Origin: Balanoglossus misakiensis
Taxonomy: Eukaryota; Hemichordata
NCBI GenBank assembly: GCA_040954595.2
Contig: CM082577.2
Span: forward strand, 4,774,001 to 4,838,000
Direction: 5' to 3'
Length of the DNA stretch: 64,000 bases
The position numbers were made by a program, and so were the translations under genes. The notes under the pieces were generated by a model. That model did no database searches. It was not told the origin of the DNA and saw only the letters and a program-made list of their open reading frames with translations. This document shows, in pieces, positions 35,601 through 49,941 of this stretch (positions are counted from its first letter, which is position 1; every line of letters begins with the position of its first letter).

Positions 35601-38600
35601 CAGGCAGATCACTAAAGAAGATTTTCTTTTCACACACACAACTAAACGTGAAACACATTAAATATGTACTGTAGGGCTCAGTTAATTTGGAGAAATCTGG
35701 AGAATTTTTTGGGACTGAGACCCGACATGCATGAATGTTTGATAGAGGGCAGGCTACGATAATCATGGTAAATTACATCCTGCCAAGAGAGGTGCCAGCG
35801 TCCACATACAGAATTTCATAAATAATTTGGAGCGACGCCTACTCTGTGATCTTCTCAGGATGTCTGATTTCTTCTGGGGAAGTCCCAAATAATTAATCAT
35901 GGATGTAGAGTTTCAACCTATTACCCTTCAGTCAGGCTTTAGGAGTTCTCATGAGATGTTTCATAGGTCATGCCTGTACAAATTTCTCGCGCCCTAAAGC
36001 TACTGAACTTTCTGTCCCAAAATAGATGATACAAAATGTTCCCAACCATGACCATAAATTTAATATGTGTATCTGTCCATCTTTTATTTCTCTACATTTC
36101 GGATATGACTCTTTATTTGAAAAGAAGCAGATTCTGCTGCGTTATTTGTTTCTCCATCAGCTCCCAACTTGATGCAAGATTAAAAGTATGCGTACAGATC
36201 ACACGTGTATGTCCTCGTGGTTTGCAAGACATGTCTATTTCAGCACTGTTCCAAAATTAGCAGCTGGTTGGAATTTTGTTGTCGCGCTGACCCGCAAATG
36301 CTGGCCATTTAACTTTCGCTTCCACTTCTCACAGACCAGATTCATGATATCCAGTGGCATTTCACCAGCTGTGAAATATCATACATGGGGTGAAGTCGGG
36401 TTTTGCAATTAAAGTGCATTGGGGAGAGTTCACGCTGTGTCAGATGGAATCCGTTCAAGCCTTGGTGTGCTCAGCCTCTGCTTTATAATATTCATGCACA
36501 TCTCCCATGGTAGCTGTGTGTTGTGTGAAGTCCTTCCTATATTTGAATCAGCAGCCAATATATTGTCTGGTTTTATTGGACCTCCTAGCATCTGGGATCT
36601 GGTATTAATTTAACTCCGCTCTTTCACAGTTGTGTCCTGTGGCAGAGTGTTATAGCTTTCGTACATTTCGTACATTACTATGGAGTAACGTCAGCCAAAA
36701 GTGCTACTCTGAAATGTGCGTTATCTCACTGAGTTAATTCTATGCACACTGAACATGACAGAAATTCATACATAGTCGCTGTAGAGTTGGATGTGATGGA
36801 TATTAGTTGCTTGTTTGGACTTTCAGATTAGCTTTGTTGACAAAGCAAAACTTGGTTGTCTCGACTAAAACTGGCAAGGTTGACAAGCCTTGAAAGACTC
36901 CATGTTAATAGTTGGCCAGAATAGAAAAGCTTGTCTGTGGACATTGCATGTAAACAGCAAATTGCAGGTTTTATGTAAAAATGACGCATTGTGCTGCTAT
37001 CCAACAAACCAAAGAAAACTGTTTGAAAATTGAATATTCTAATATAATAAAAGATCTTATAAAATTCCCTATTACAGGATTATATGATGATTGCATCAAA
37101 GTTTCATTGTCTCCGCACACGGAAGGGTTCACAGACAAACTGCCCCATAGAGACTGGCATTCTCTGCGTTTTCTAATTAGGCAGTGCAGATCTTGATACT
37201 GCCCTGATCCTGTTTGCTTGATAGACACATCTATATTAGTGGCCCTTCTGAGAGTAAAAGTATACAGCAAATAAGTACAGTAACACATCTATTCTTTCAC
37301 TAGAATTGAACAGACTAATAAAACAATTTCAGGATTTTTCTTGGAGAATAGAATGTATTTTGCAACTTTCAACATTATTTACATGGTATATAGTTGGAAA
37401 ATTACAATGAAACTTGAAAGAAAACCATTCACCCAATAAAACAACATGATCTCGTCAGCTGTGAACTTTGACCCATTGTGACCCTTGACCAGACATTTCA
37501 AGTCTGAAGACTATATACTGATCCAAATGGGAAGTGACTTGTGCCCTTGTGGATTATGAATATGATAACAAGCTGGGCTGTATTGATGGTAGGACACATT
37601 AATTTTCAGACAACCAAGATCGTCAATTCTGGTATAATTTGGACCTGAAATTATCATCAGGTTGTTGTTTTTCACCAGTGCTTTCTGTGCCATTGTCATT
37701 GCACCGCATACGTACGTATGATGGATGTGACTTTAAACATTCCATGTTGATTTCTCAGCTGTGGACGCACTGTCATTTTGCCATCTCATGTGTGACACTT
37801 TTTGTGGATTTCTGTGCATGACTCCTAGTTTGTTGAATTTGCAAATCAAATCTGCATACTTCATATATGCCCTTTTCCCCGTAATCTCAGCTCTGCTGGA
37901 AAAAAAATACACACGCATATAGTGGATGACTCACACTATCCTCGTTTCTCATTTTGACAATTTCGTATAAATACAACCGGTTCATGAATTACCCACAAAT
38001 GCACTTAATATTCCAATCTACACAATTTTCGTGAAACCCTTTTTTTTCTGCCTCCAATCTAAAAACGAGACGTATATTTTCCAGACCGTGGCAGTGCAAT
38101 CAACATGCATATGTAGTCTTGCAGCTCGGCAGCTAATGGCCATGTTGTTGAGAAAAAAGGGCCCCTAGGAGGTGATTGCTGAGCCTGGCCTCTCAAAATT
38201 GCCTTCATGTACATTCTTCCATGTACTAAGAAAAATCTTCGCTGAGACCGTAAGAGAGAGAGCATGTATTCACGGAATTGAGTATTTCTGTTTAGAGTGT
38301 GTTCTCGGCCCATCATGTCAACCTCAAGGCTGTACTTCTCAACCCATGCATACAACAAGCTTATCCCACATTATATATTACAAAAATATTCTCATGATGT
38401 AGCATGATGCATTTTTAAACAATTACATTTTACAATAACATCCGTTTGTCTGTGTACATGTACTTTTGCATGTCAGCTAAAAGGGGAAAAAATATTTGAG
38501 TTGCTGTCAGTGCATAACCTTTGACCTTTGTTTACCATCTTAGTTTAGCAGTCTGGCTGTGGGAACATAATAATGTAGGTTGATATATTTCTCCATTTTC

Positions 38601-41600
38601 ACTATTTTTTTGTTTCATTTTATACTTTCATTTTATGCCAGCCATTGGACGATCAATTGTGGTTATTTAACGCAATTCAATACAGTCCAACAGTTGATGG
38701 AAATTATCACCGGGGATGAAACTCCGTTGTCAGGGCCTAAAAAAATTGTGTTCCAGATACAGATGTTTGTCAGGAGCCATGAAAAACTGAATTTCTTCAT
38801 CTGGTAAAGTTGATTGACATAAGAATGCCATTAATTTTACACTGCTTGCAGGCAGCATTGAGCTGATCAAAATTCATAAAAAAATAAAATCACAGAGACT
38901 TTATAGTTAGTGTTTTATTACAGGCAATAAATGTCAGTAAATATTACCGTGATTTTCAGTCCATCTGTGATTCTAAACCACAGCGAAATAAAAACCCCAA
39001 ACCTAACGGCTACCACTGGTTCACGTAATCTGTGCATGTATCCTGAAAGCAGCTTGAGCTGGCTAGTATTCCAACAAACAGAGCCCCTTTCTCATCAGTC
39101 AGTGCAATCAGTGACGTGCCCTGTCAGCCTAAATGGTTGCTGTCTTCATTTCTTGATGTCCACAAGCCGCACTCTCATTCTGAAGCCGATCTATGTAACC
39201 TCACTCATTCGAAAAAAAAAAAAAAATACAATCCAGTAAATTCACTTCATTAATATTATATATTTCACTGTAAATGTAGGCAAATTCCTCATCTGTAAAA
39301 TTCGTGTGTGTGTAATCTTATTTTTGAACTGGTTATCATGAACTGTTTTAGTCACTCTGAGGATGTACATGTACATGTATGGAGATGATTTGTAAATTTA
39401 CCGTTGTTACTGCCGTACAATATATATTTTACATGATGAACAACAAAGCCACCTCGTTTCACTTCGAGTTATACTTAAATGTTCCCATTTCTTCATTTGT
39501 AATGACGTTGCCGGCATTCGGCTTACGAATATACCAAAGGGCACTGACAATGAGGAAATAAATTAACAAACACCCACTATTCAGATGTTGGAATATCGCA
39601 GAGAAAGCCACCTGGTACTGACTGCTGTGTGTTTTTACTTTTGGAAGGGATCAAATTTGTCGGGAGGATCAGATTCGTGTAGTGCGTGCGCTGAGTATCT
39701 GGGCAGCTAGAGGGACGCGCACGAGTCTGTCTCCGCGACTACGAATTTGCATATCATTCGTATGGTGTAGTCATAGGAATGTAAAGTTATTGTCGATTCT
39801 GACGGCAGTGCAGGGGCAATAAGGAGAGCAATGATTCAGCAGGCTGGGGCAATAGATCTTCCAAGTGGATGAGCCAAGTGGCTTATACAGATTTACTGCT
39901 ACTGCAAGTTTGTCTTGCATATTGAGAGCAGCGCAGTTACTCGTGTGTAGATTCTGAATTTAAGGGAAGTCTCTTGGTGGCCACCCCAGACAAACCAGAT
40001 ATCAGTGTTCTTCTCCCAGCCCTACAACAATTCTAGAGTGTTGTCAGCTACAGTTTTAACTGAACCGTAGCCAGAACTTGACTTCATTCCAGGTTCCCTG
40101 AATGCAGTGAATTCTGGTTGGGGACTGTACTATAAGCTCTGCAGTATTTTTATACAGGGCCATTCAATCCTTTCACCCCCATTTCCCCAGTGGTGTGATC
40201 CAGTGATATCTCCCCCGAAACAATGCCATCGGGTCAAACCATCGTAGTTAGTAGGTGAGTGCTACTCAACGTTTTACAAACAGAACTCGAAACGGAAATC
40301 TGTAGAGTTCTTAGAAGGGTAATGAACTAAGTTAGATCAAGACTGATGAGATTAGGTCAGATTTCTCAGGTCTGGTAAAAGAGGTAATCAGTAGACACTT
40401 GAAGGCTATGGAAGCAACAAAATAGGGTTTGTTGAGTTTTAGAAATGTTTTCCCGTGTGCGCTTTCTCGAACAATTACCATGGACAATACCTAGCAGACA
40501 CATCGAATGTAATCAGTGTAAAATAAATGATCACAGATGGCAGCAGTACAATTTGCCTGTAGAATGCAATCACTTCCTAACATGATATCCAGTCTGATGT
40601 CACCAATGGAGCAGGGTCTGCTCACTCTTTCTGAAGCATCTTACACCACTTCTATACTGTGTGCTCCTTCTGGTTAATTGTCTTTTCTTCACTCACTTGT
40701 CTGTTGCTGTATATTGTGGACTCATTGAGCAATATCTCTGCTGATACTAGGAAATGTACAATCATGAAAAAAAACCTGGATGTGTGTTGAACGTACTCGT
40801 GATTGTAAATGATGATGTGTGTATAAACGGAGAATCTCATTTAATTATTGATGGCTGGAACAGAGAATGGGAAGGTTTGATGTCATGTGGTAAATTAGAT
40901 TGCAATTTTAAAGTCAGCCGTCCATGTCCTGTAAAGATCATTGTGTGTAATTAGAGTGTGTCCCAGACCAACATCCAATTAGGGAAGACCTGTGTATCTG
41001 GATCTCCTCCAGTCTCGATGCAGCTTCCATGGAAAGACATGCAACTCGGATGTTCCCAGAGCATGGAAACATCCGAGTTGGTCGCCATGGCAACCTAAGT
41101 ACGCAGTAGGAAAGTAGTCGTCGTATCAAATACCCCTTGAATTAATGATTATTTTTACCTGAAAAGTTTTGTTGTTGACATGAATGTAGGTTGTTGTCAA
41201 CTACGAAATACTGTTGTTAAGCCCTCTATAGTGGACTCGTACATGTGTATCAGATGGTTTGTGTTGTAGAAAACACATTAAAATCGTAATTTCTGACAGA
41301 TTTTTTGTCCGCATTGCACTGATTGCAGTGCAACATTGTTTAATAATGAATTCTTCATTTTACATGTGGACCTCATGCAGACATCAGTGTCTGCCAGGTC
41401 CAATTCCATTTTTTTTCTGCCTCTTAATTCATTCAGTGAATTTCATTACAGATGCTCAGATAGATGTTTGCAGTCGCACAAAATAACGCATGGGTTCCAA
41501 CCCAAGTTTATTTTTTTTATTATTTCATCTGAGCCGAGGTATTTATCCAAACCTGTGCCGAGTCGTTGTGCTTAATATGATATTTTCCAGACCTGTCAAT

Positions 41601-44600
41601 CATGTCTCGGAATTTCCGTCTGAATCCAATTCCATTTCTGAATTCAATTCCTCCCGCGGAGAAGCTAATCAAATTTCCATGGAAACTCACAATAGCAGGA
41701 TAACACTTCACCTTGGTCTGCTCCATCCGCCAAAATTTTCTTCTTCGACAAAATCGTATCAAAAACGGTCTAAGGTCATGTTTTTAGCCGCAATATTTGA
41801 AGAGTGCTCTGAGAAATTAAATTCATGCATGTTTTTTTAAAAAGATTCCAGCCTCAGAGCTGAACGCAATTTCATGCAGTTTTGCCGCGTTTCGGATTTT
41901 GTGGTTATTATTACATGTCTGGTGAAATGAACTAACACAGATAGATAGGCAAACAAAGGTTCCTCATGAATGCATTGAGAGGAATGAAAAGCTCTCAGGT
42001 GCGCTGTGACTAGCTGCAAGGTAAGAAGAAATAATGGAATCTCTTACGAGGCCGCAGCCGAGATAATGGAGAGCATTCCCATTGGGAAGGCTCGGCTACT
42101 GCAGTTCAGATCATCAAAACTCTGGTTTCAGGGGAAAAAATACAGCTCAGCTTCCATTAGTAGTCATCAAAGCACGGCGTAGAATAATTATTTAAGAAAT
42201 GCAAAATTTTATATTTTAAAAAATGCACATAGAACTTGTTTGTGGGTATGTGATTTTTAGGTTAGATTTTCAGAGACGACGTGGTCTGATATATGGTGTT
42301 TGCTTGGAGCACACTAAATTCTACATCTCTCCCTACCACACAGATGTCAGCCTGTGTTATGATTTAATGTAAGCGTAACATTCCTTTAGGTTGTCTGCAA
42401 TCTGTGGGTCAATGAAGTAAAATTACATGCATGATTTAACAAGGACAAACCCCACTCAACGCGTGACATCATTAGCTGATCTCACTCAATAAAACTTGTC
42501 AGAGAAAGCTTCACAGGAAACAAGGGTCATGTATACTACTAGATATGAATGAAAGCAAGTCATTACTCTGTGTTCGTCAACAAATGTCATCATTTAATTT
42601 TGATGAGCATCATCGCAGAAATGAAATATTATTTCCCGTGAAAATGGATGAGATCATCACAGTGACTTTAATGATGAACCATGATTTGTGTCCTTATTTT
42701 CCTCATCATCACACAGCAATAACAGTTATTGATGCAGAACATTGTGATTTCATTTTGCATTTTTGTTTTGCTCGACTTCATAATCTACATGTTGGACAAG
42801 CATGTGAGACAGGACATGCATTCACAATTCACTTTAAGTACGGTCTCCATCTTTATATACAAGCCGCTTGTAGTGGAATATAATTTAGTTTTTAAATTAC
42901 ACATATTGTGTGTTGGTCTGCTGTAGTATTAAACATGAAAGTATTTTTTAAATGCTGAGGATTACATGCAGTGTTTTGTATTTTACATGAATCAAACTAA
43001 TCTTTCCTCATAGATATAAAAAAATGCAAAGATGTATTTTGTGAGCAGACAGGGGTCTGTGCATTGAGGCTATTGTCATCTGTGATTAGCACTTTGTACC
43101 CTGACCCCCTAGTGGCATATGACATCATTCGGATGTTTTCTTCTGAACTGGGTTCGAAAGGTGACGCCCCCTTCCGCCCCACCCAGAGAGACACAAGGAT
43201 GGATAGGTAGATGCAGATTAATACACAGGCATGCAGAGATGGATTGAAACAGATAATATTGAAATTCGGACATACATTGTATATCACAAAATTCAGTCAC
43301 AACATAACAGTCACACTGCCAGCATTATTCATGAATGCTCAACACAGACACACAGACACACACACATAAAGATAGATGTGCACACATACACGTACACACA
43401 CAGCACCTGTGTGCAATAAAACATTCAAGACGTATTCTTATCAAGATTGCACTCGACAATGCCCACATCCTGATTTGTATTCTGATCAGGAAACAGTGGG
43501 TGGATTCTATTACCTTTCATATTCCGTCTATCTGTATGCTGCGAGTAATTGATGACTAACACAGCTCTTTCTTTCTGTCCAGGCAAAATCAGAAAATATA
43601 CTCATTTGAAACTCTTGCATTCGTTTTCACCACAAATGTGAATTTATTAACCTCTTTCAAATATTTTCCACCGATATTTCACTTTTTTCCATCCCTCTTT
43701 CTTTCTTCCCCTTTTGTATTTGGTAATTCTGATTGCAAGATTATCGTTCAACATTTGCTTCACTGGAAGCTGATTCATGACATGCATGCAGAGAACATAA
43801 ATTTCACTTCAGCGGTTGGGATAGAGTATTTAATACAGCAGTACTATCTGCATATTAAACACTGTATGCCTAAGGGTAGTCTATCATTTGCCTAATGTGA
43901 ATAAGGCCAACCAGACTCCCTCAGGAGATAATAACGTCAGTTTTGTGGGGTAGAAGTTAACATCATCTGGACATGGCTGTGAATGTTTAGAGCAGACAAC
44001 TTTCTAAATTCAAAAAATGAGAAGATATGCGATGTGTGTGAAGATTTATTGACCTGTCTGTCACCTATCGAATGTGTTTGGGTCCAAATGATTCATGTGC
44101 GAACAGTCTAGACGTTTGTATTTTAATGGTACATGTTGAGGAGGCGCCGACGGCAAAAACCTTGTGCCAGCTCATGGCATATCTTGTTCTAGTTCTGTGG
44201 TCTGTTGTTAACACAGTTTTGTTGTCGGCTTGAGAAACGGAATTAAAACGATTGGAATCTCGCAACACGGTCACTTGAGAGCCATGTGACATGCTGAAAA
44301 CCTGGTTAGAGACATTTACCCGGGGAATTTGTAATTATCGCGTGCGTAATACTGATAATAAATCGGTATCAGTTGGTGACCTTCTGTTATTGTGCCGCAT
44401 ACGTTGTGTACATATTGCAAGTACATCACACGATGGGGCGTCAGGAGGTTAACATTGAACGTGGTGACTGCAATATCATAACTGTTCCATTTTCTGTTTC
44501 GCTTGTTTTGTATAACTGCCAATTGAGACATGAGGTGATGTATCAGGGTACATCTGTCACCGTGCCACACATAAATCACAGCATTGTTATGTATATATAG

Positions 44601-47600
44601 AGCCATTGTCGTCACAGTGTTCATTCACCCTGTTGTGCCCAGGTCTGCGAGAGCAGTGACACTGGTGAATGGTCAAAAGTAAACAGCGCCCTCTTCAGAT
44701 GATAGTGACAGAGTTTGAAATCATGTCTTGAACCAAACCAAGGATCTTCCGTGTCACATGAGTAGCTCGCTACAAAATATTCTGTATATCCTGAATCATT
44801 GTAGAAAATCAAGTTGTTATATTACATGCACACATATACATACACATACGTACACTCACTACATGTATTTGCATACACACACATTCCTCATGGAATGGAA
44901 TACACTGTAGTAATAGTAATTCCATGACAATGTGTTTTGCCGAAATAATGATTCATAATGATTGCGAGCTGGAGTATTAACCTGTGTGCAGTTTCAATTT
45001 GTGCATTCTCTGATTTTTTTTTTGACCGCTAACCCACCAGGTGATCTATGATTGCTATTTATAGATTGGAATAACACAGCGCTTTGCCATTAAGGTCACT
45101 TTGGAGTAGCAGTTGCGCTATGCCACAATGTGATATATATTCCCGTCAGCTAGGTTTTGATTGAGTCTGTTTGATTTGGAGTGACTTTTACTACATTGCA
45201 GTGTGACCTGGAAAAGATGACAGCGAATCAGTGCGTGTTGTCCCCCTCCCCCTCTCTCCAACATGCAGAGAATATCAATAACTCGTATAGCACTAGTAGC
45301 CATAGGTTTACTTTCACTGTAATATATCTTGCAGGCATGATTTCTGCTTTGTGCGGTTGTTTTCTAAGCAAACAAGATTTATAGATATACAGGCTTTAGC
45401 TTTTATGACTTTCCTCAGATTCATCTGATCTGGAAATGGAAATGTTTGCCTTACTGCAGTGCCTATTTTCACTGAAAATATTAACAAGAAACTGATTTCA
45501 AGGTTAAACCTGTTTCGAAGATAAAATTCTCATACAAAATTTTAATTATACATTGATTTGATATGATAGTGTGAGGGCAGTGAGATCTAAACCACACATG
45601 CCTCAAAAAAAATGAATGAATGATCAGTGTGTAATAGCTAAAGTGACCAGAGGGGTTACACTCATATATGCATTTTTCTGCATGAAAATGCAGTTCCGCA
45701 AGCATTGTCAAAGAGATATGATCCACATAATGTGTATTCCGATCCATTGCTGTACACTACACACACATATGTCATCACCCCCTCTAACCGAAATTCATTC
45801 CATTTCACAGTAAAATTTTGAACATTCCCCCAAACAAAATTCAGTCTGATTTTAAACAAGATTGACACCCCCGCCTAACCGAAATTCATTCTGATTCGCA
45901 TAAGGTTACGACACTCATCCAAATCATCTTCCCTCAGCCGTTATCTATCCTGGCAATCTTAAATCTGAAAAGTTGTTTTCATAATAACTTATCAAGCGAT
46001 CAATTCCCGATTCCCCGGAGAAACTACCTGTGTGCGGTTACAGAGCGAGCTTTCTAGCGAGACACATTTTTCCTGGGTAATCTTAGTCAAGTGCAGCAGC
46101 AGCCTTTTGACATTTGTTTTCTAATCTCGTATGTAATTGTACGAAATCCAATCGGGAATTCTGTTCGCTGCATCCAAGTAGATTATTCTGTGTGTTGTAA
46201 TTCTACAAACCGCTTCCATTGTGTGAACTCAGTAACTACCTGTTAGCTATTCCAATATCAGTGATATTACGTGCGATTTAATCCAAACGTTTGGAGTCTT
46301 ATACACATCAAAAATTTGCTGCAAAATAAAGCGAGGGGGGGGGGAGAGAAGAGTAAAATTCTCTTATAAAAGACAGAATTTTAAGTGCTACCCATGTACG
46401 TGTTGTTTGAAACCTGCTCAGGTAATCAGCAATATATATTCAGCAATGTTGACAGTCGTATACCGAGATTGCTCTGTAATAAATGAATTCACAAATTACG
46501 TCTGGACAAGAGCTCCAGGTAGTATACTGGATGGGCCATTGTCAAGTCTACGGTAATATTTTGTATACAACCCAGCCAAAATATGATGATTTTGTCACAT
46601 GCTCTTGAACCCATCGCCCCTCTTGAAATTCTGAAGGGTACAATATGAAATATTATTTGATTGTGTGTCACACATTTACTACACTGTAATAATTTATAAA
46701 ACTAGACATAGAATGTGGAAGCTGCAGGTGGTATACACCAAAGCAGAAAATCCTGCTTAAATTCCAATGTGTATCGACCATTCCCTGCAACATGTGTGCC
46801 TATGGTACTCAGCTTCCTATAGTAAAGTGGAGGTTTCTGAAAGCTCTGTCAGAGACTTGACTTTGCTTTTCGTTCCCCTTCAAACAAGTAATGATTGATT
46901 ACCTCTAGCTCTACATAACCTTGCAACATACATACCTTGTACCTGCTCCTCACCCCCCCCCCCCTCTGGAGGTGGGTGAGGGGCAGATACAGGATTTGGC
47001 TGCCCATATGCGTCCCTATACAATGTACAATCCAATATGGCCGCCAGATGGTGGTTTTGATACAGTTTTTCAATATCCAAAATCATTACGGTAGTACGTA
47101 GACATGCCCGAACATATTGAATACCCTCAAATCTCAGTATTCAATGCAAACTAATAGAATTACCCATTGAATATGTTGAACCGTACCTTTTTAGATATTT
47201 TCTCGTATTGTATCATTCTCAGCATGCTGTTAAATCTGACTGCGAAGGTATCCAATTGAGTTGCAGAATTTAATGCTTTTCTGTGACTGTCATCCAATGA
47301 AGAAAAAAATGATGATGCAGGCATACAGTAGATTCAGCCACTCAAGCGTTTTTTCGTTGATTTTACATTCTGTGATTTATGGGATAAGTCTAGTCACTGC
47401 GTGTGTCCCCACATACATCATTTGTCTCATCAATCCATCCACCAAAAAGACCACTTACTCTCATGTGACGCGATAAAATTTCGAGGGTTCACTATTTCAG
47501 AGTTGAATGTAAATGAATACAAGGCTAGCCATGAATGAGGGTTCTGCATGAACTGAGACGTCGTGGAGGAAGCGCAGAATTATTTTCGTTTAATTTCTGA

Positions 47601-49906
47601 AATACCCCTGTGGTTGATTTCAATCACGGGAATGTGTTCTGAATCTAATTGAAGCCAAAGCAGCAGAGTAATTTCCGAAGGAAATTAGAATGAGATTACA
47701 AACTGCAAAATCCTGAAGGGAACAAAACCTCAGGATGATATTTTTGTAATATTTCCATACGCTGTCGCTTTGAAATATGAAATACTTAGAAAAAATACTG
47801 AATATTTTTTGTGTGTTAGCTTGTTTCTGTATCTGACCTTATCATAATATCTGTAATGATTTCTCAGTCCTGAGTTATACATGAAGGTCATGAATAAATC
47901 AAAATACCACGGTAACCAAATCAGGTTGGTAATGGTATATAGCATCCCGAGGCTACCTTGAGCCACACAAAGGCTTATTACTACTCTGTATATATGTATT
48001 TGTGGTTAGAGTTACGGGGTAGAGCTCCATGGTTACTGGCTGGATAGTAGAGACTTGTCAGATAACAGCATCAGTTTCTGTGTTTGCACACTGGGGACAA
48101 GCCTGACTAGATGACATTCTGCTTTGTGCCTATCTCATCTCGTTTGAACCTGAGATTGGAGCAGTCAGTTGAAGATTTTCTCTTTTGAGATTTCACCAAG
48201 GAATTGAGCCAGAGATTATAATACACCGGGAATAGACAGCTACTGATCATATTTTCGCTCCATCCATCACCAGTTTTCAATCAACTCAATTTTCCCCGGT
48301 TAAATGTTTTATTTTTGAAAAGTCTGAGTATCACTGTTGTGGAGCCAGAACTTTATGGATGAAGACATCGCCACTAGTATAATTTTGGTTTTATTCAATC
48401 AGACAATCTGATGAAATTCTCCAAATTATTCTAAAATTGTATTTTTGTATTTCCTGCTTGAATCTCTACCTTGGAAGAATTCTGTTTTGATAAAAAAAAA
48501 TCACTCAGCCACATTATTAGCAAAAATAAATTTATTCACCATGGCATGCCCTGGCTATGTCGGAAACTCATCAACACAAGCTAGTTAGAGCTGTTCGGAA
48601 TAACAACAAAAAAAGGATTGTGTTGATTAATAAGTAATTACATTTCATTGGCAGACACGGATTTATGCAATCAAACTGCCTGTACAGAATTTCTTTTTAA
48701 TTTACACACAACACTGTTTGCCACCACTGCTTTAAATTTAACCTGCAGTTGATTATTTTATTATGTAGAATAATTTACACGTTGGGCTGTTTCATTTTCT
48801 ATTTATTGGCAAATGTCATGTGGAAAAAAATATGGGATTTAATACCCAATCTCTTAAAAGTTGGCTGTGTGTCAACGTTGCAACATTGTAATTACGCACA
48901 AGTGACAGTCTTCCCCACTTAGCCATCCCAAAAGAAATATTTGTAATCTGTAGTCGTGAAAATAATCCGTTGACTACATAAAAATGTAATGGAAATCTCT
49001 ACACTGGCTACTGTGTTATTGAAGACGAGAGACAGATTGTATATTTGTTGATGTAACACCTTTCTGCTGAGTGCAAAATAATATTCTTAGCGAAATTTGC
49101 CAAGACTTGGACAAGTTCTCCAAAATGTGATGTGTGCCCACAGAATTGACATTCTCTAGTTCTTCAGAGTGGCACAGCTGTGTGTCTTATTTATACCCAT
49201 GCAATAACCAGACTAGTTGGAGCTCAGTATGAATAGATAAAAAGCTGCAATAAAAAGGAAATGAAATTTGTATAGGTCTGAGAGAGAGTTCCCTGACGTG
49301 AGTACAAAATGGTGAATACAGATTTATACAGTTAGAAGGGCTGTCGCCTTTTAAACTTATTTTGGGTGAATTTTGTTGAATGTGGGACTTTATTGCATAA
49401 CAGACATGCTGAGCCTCCAGATGCCAGGACGCTGCTGTTAAAGTTAACTGCCCGTGGAATTATGATTACGTTATTTCCAAAACGAGAAGTTCTGTAATTT
49501 GATTGTTTATGACTGGTAGATGGAGGCAGAGTGAAAATGACAGCTGACAGTTCCAAGGTATCATTCTGCCAGTTAGATGGAGAGTTATTGATAGATAGGG
49601 TTAGGGTGAGAGGAATTGTTACTTGAGTTTTTGAATAAATGAAACATTGAATTGCTTTATGAATAATTCTATATTGCAATATATGCTGACATGCTTTTTT
49701 GCTGTTACTTCCAGGGTATGAATCGCATGCCAGGCCATTGGCAACAACAACAGCCACAGCAGAGACCACCCCACTCTGTGCCGCATTTAACACAAAGTCC
49801 TCCAGCTCCATCACATATGCAGCAGCCCCATCAGCCGTATCCAGCCGAGCAGTATGGCCAGTATGACCCACACATGCCGCAGCAACAGCCGCAGTCCCAG
49901 TATTAT

Positions 49907-49941
<35 letters not shown>

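Larger units (their letters stand above)
21133..49714 (+). other. Giant intron 4 (28.6 kb) of the SAM-ePHD gene
   Basis: AT-rich sequence between the phase-0 donor at 21133 and the acceptor TTACTTCCAG ending at 49714. Many short frames occur on both strands, but none shows a recognisable family and many lack an ATG. It contains a perfect 140-bp tandem duplication, a CAT repeat, hairpins, CA-rich stretches (near 43340 and 44830), several DR1 nuclear-receptor-like motifs, octamer words and RFX X-box-like sites. Such long 5' introns of chromatin regulators often hold enhancers; that is inference. Confidence 0.7.
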
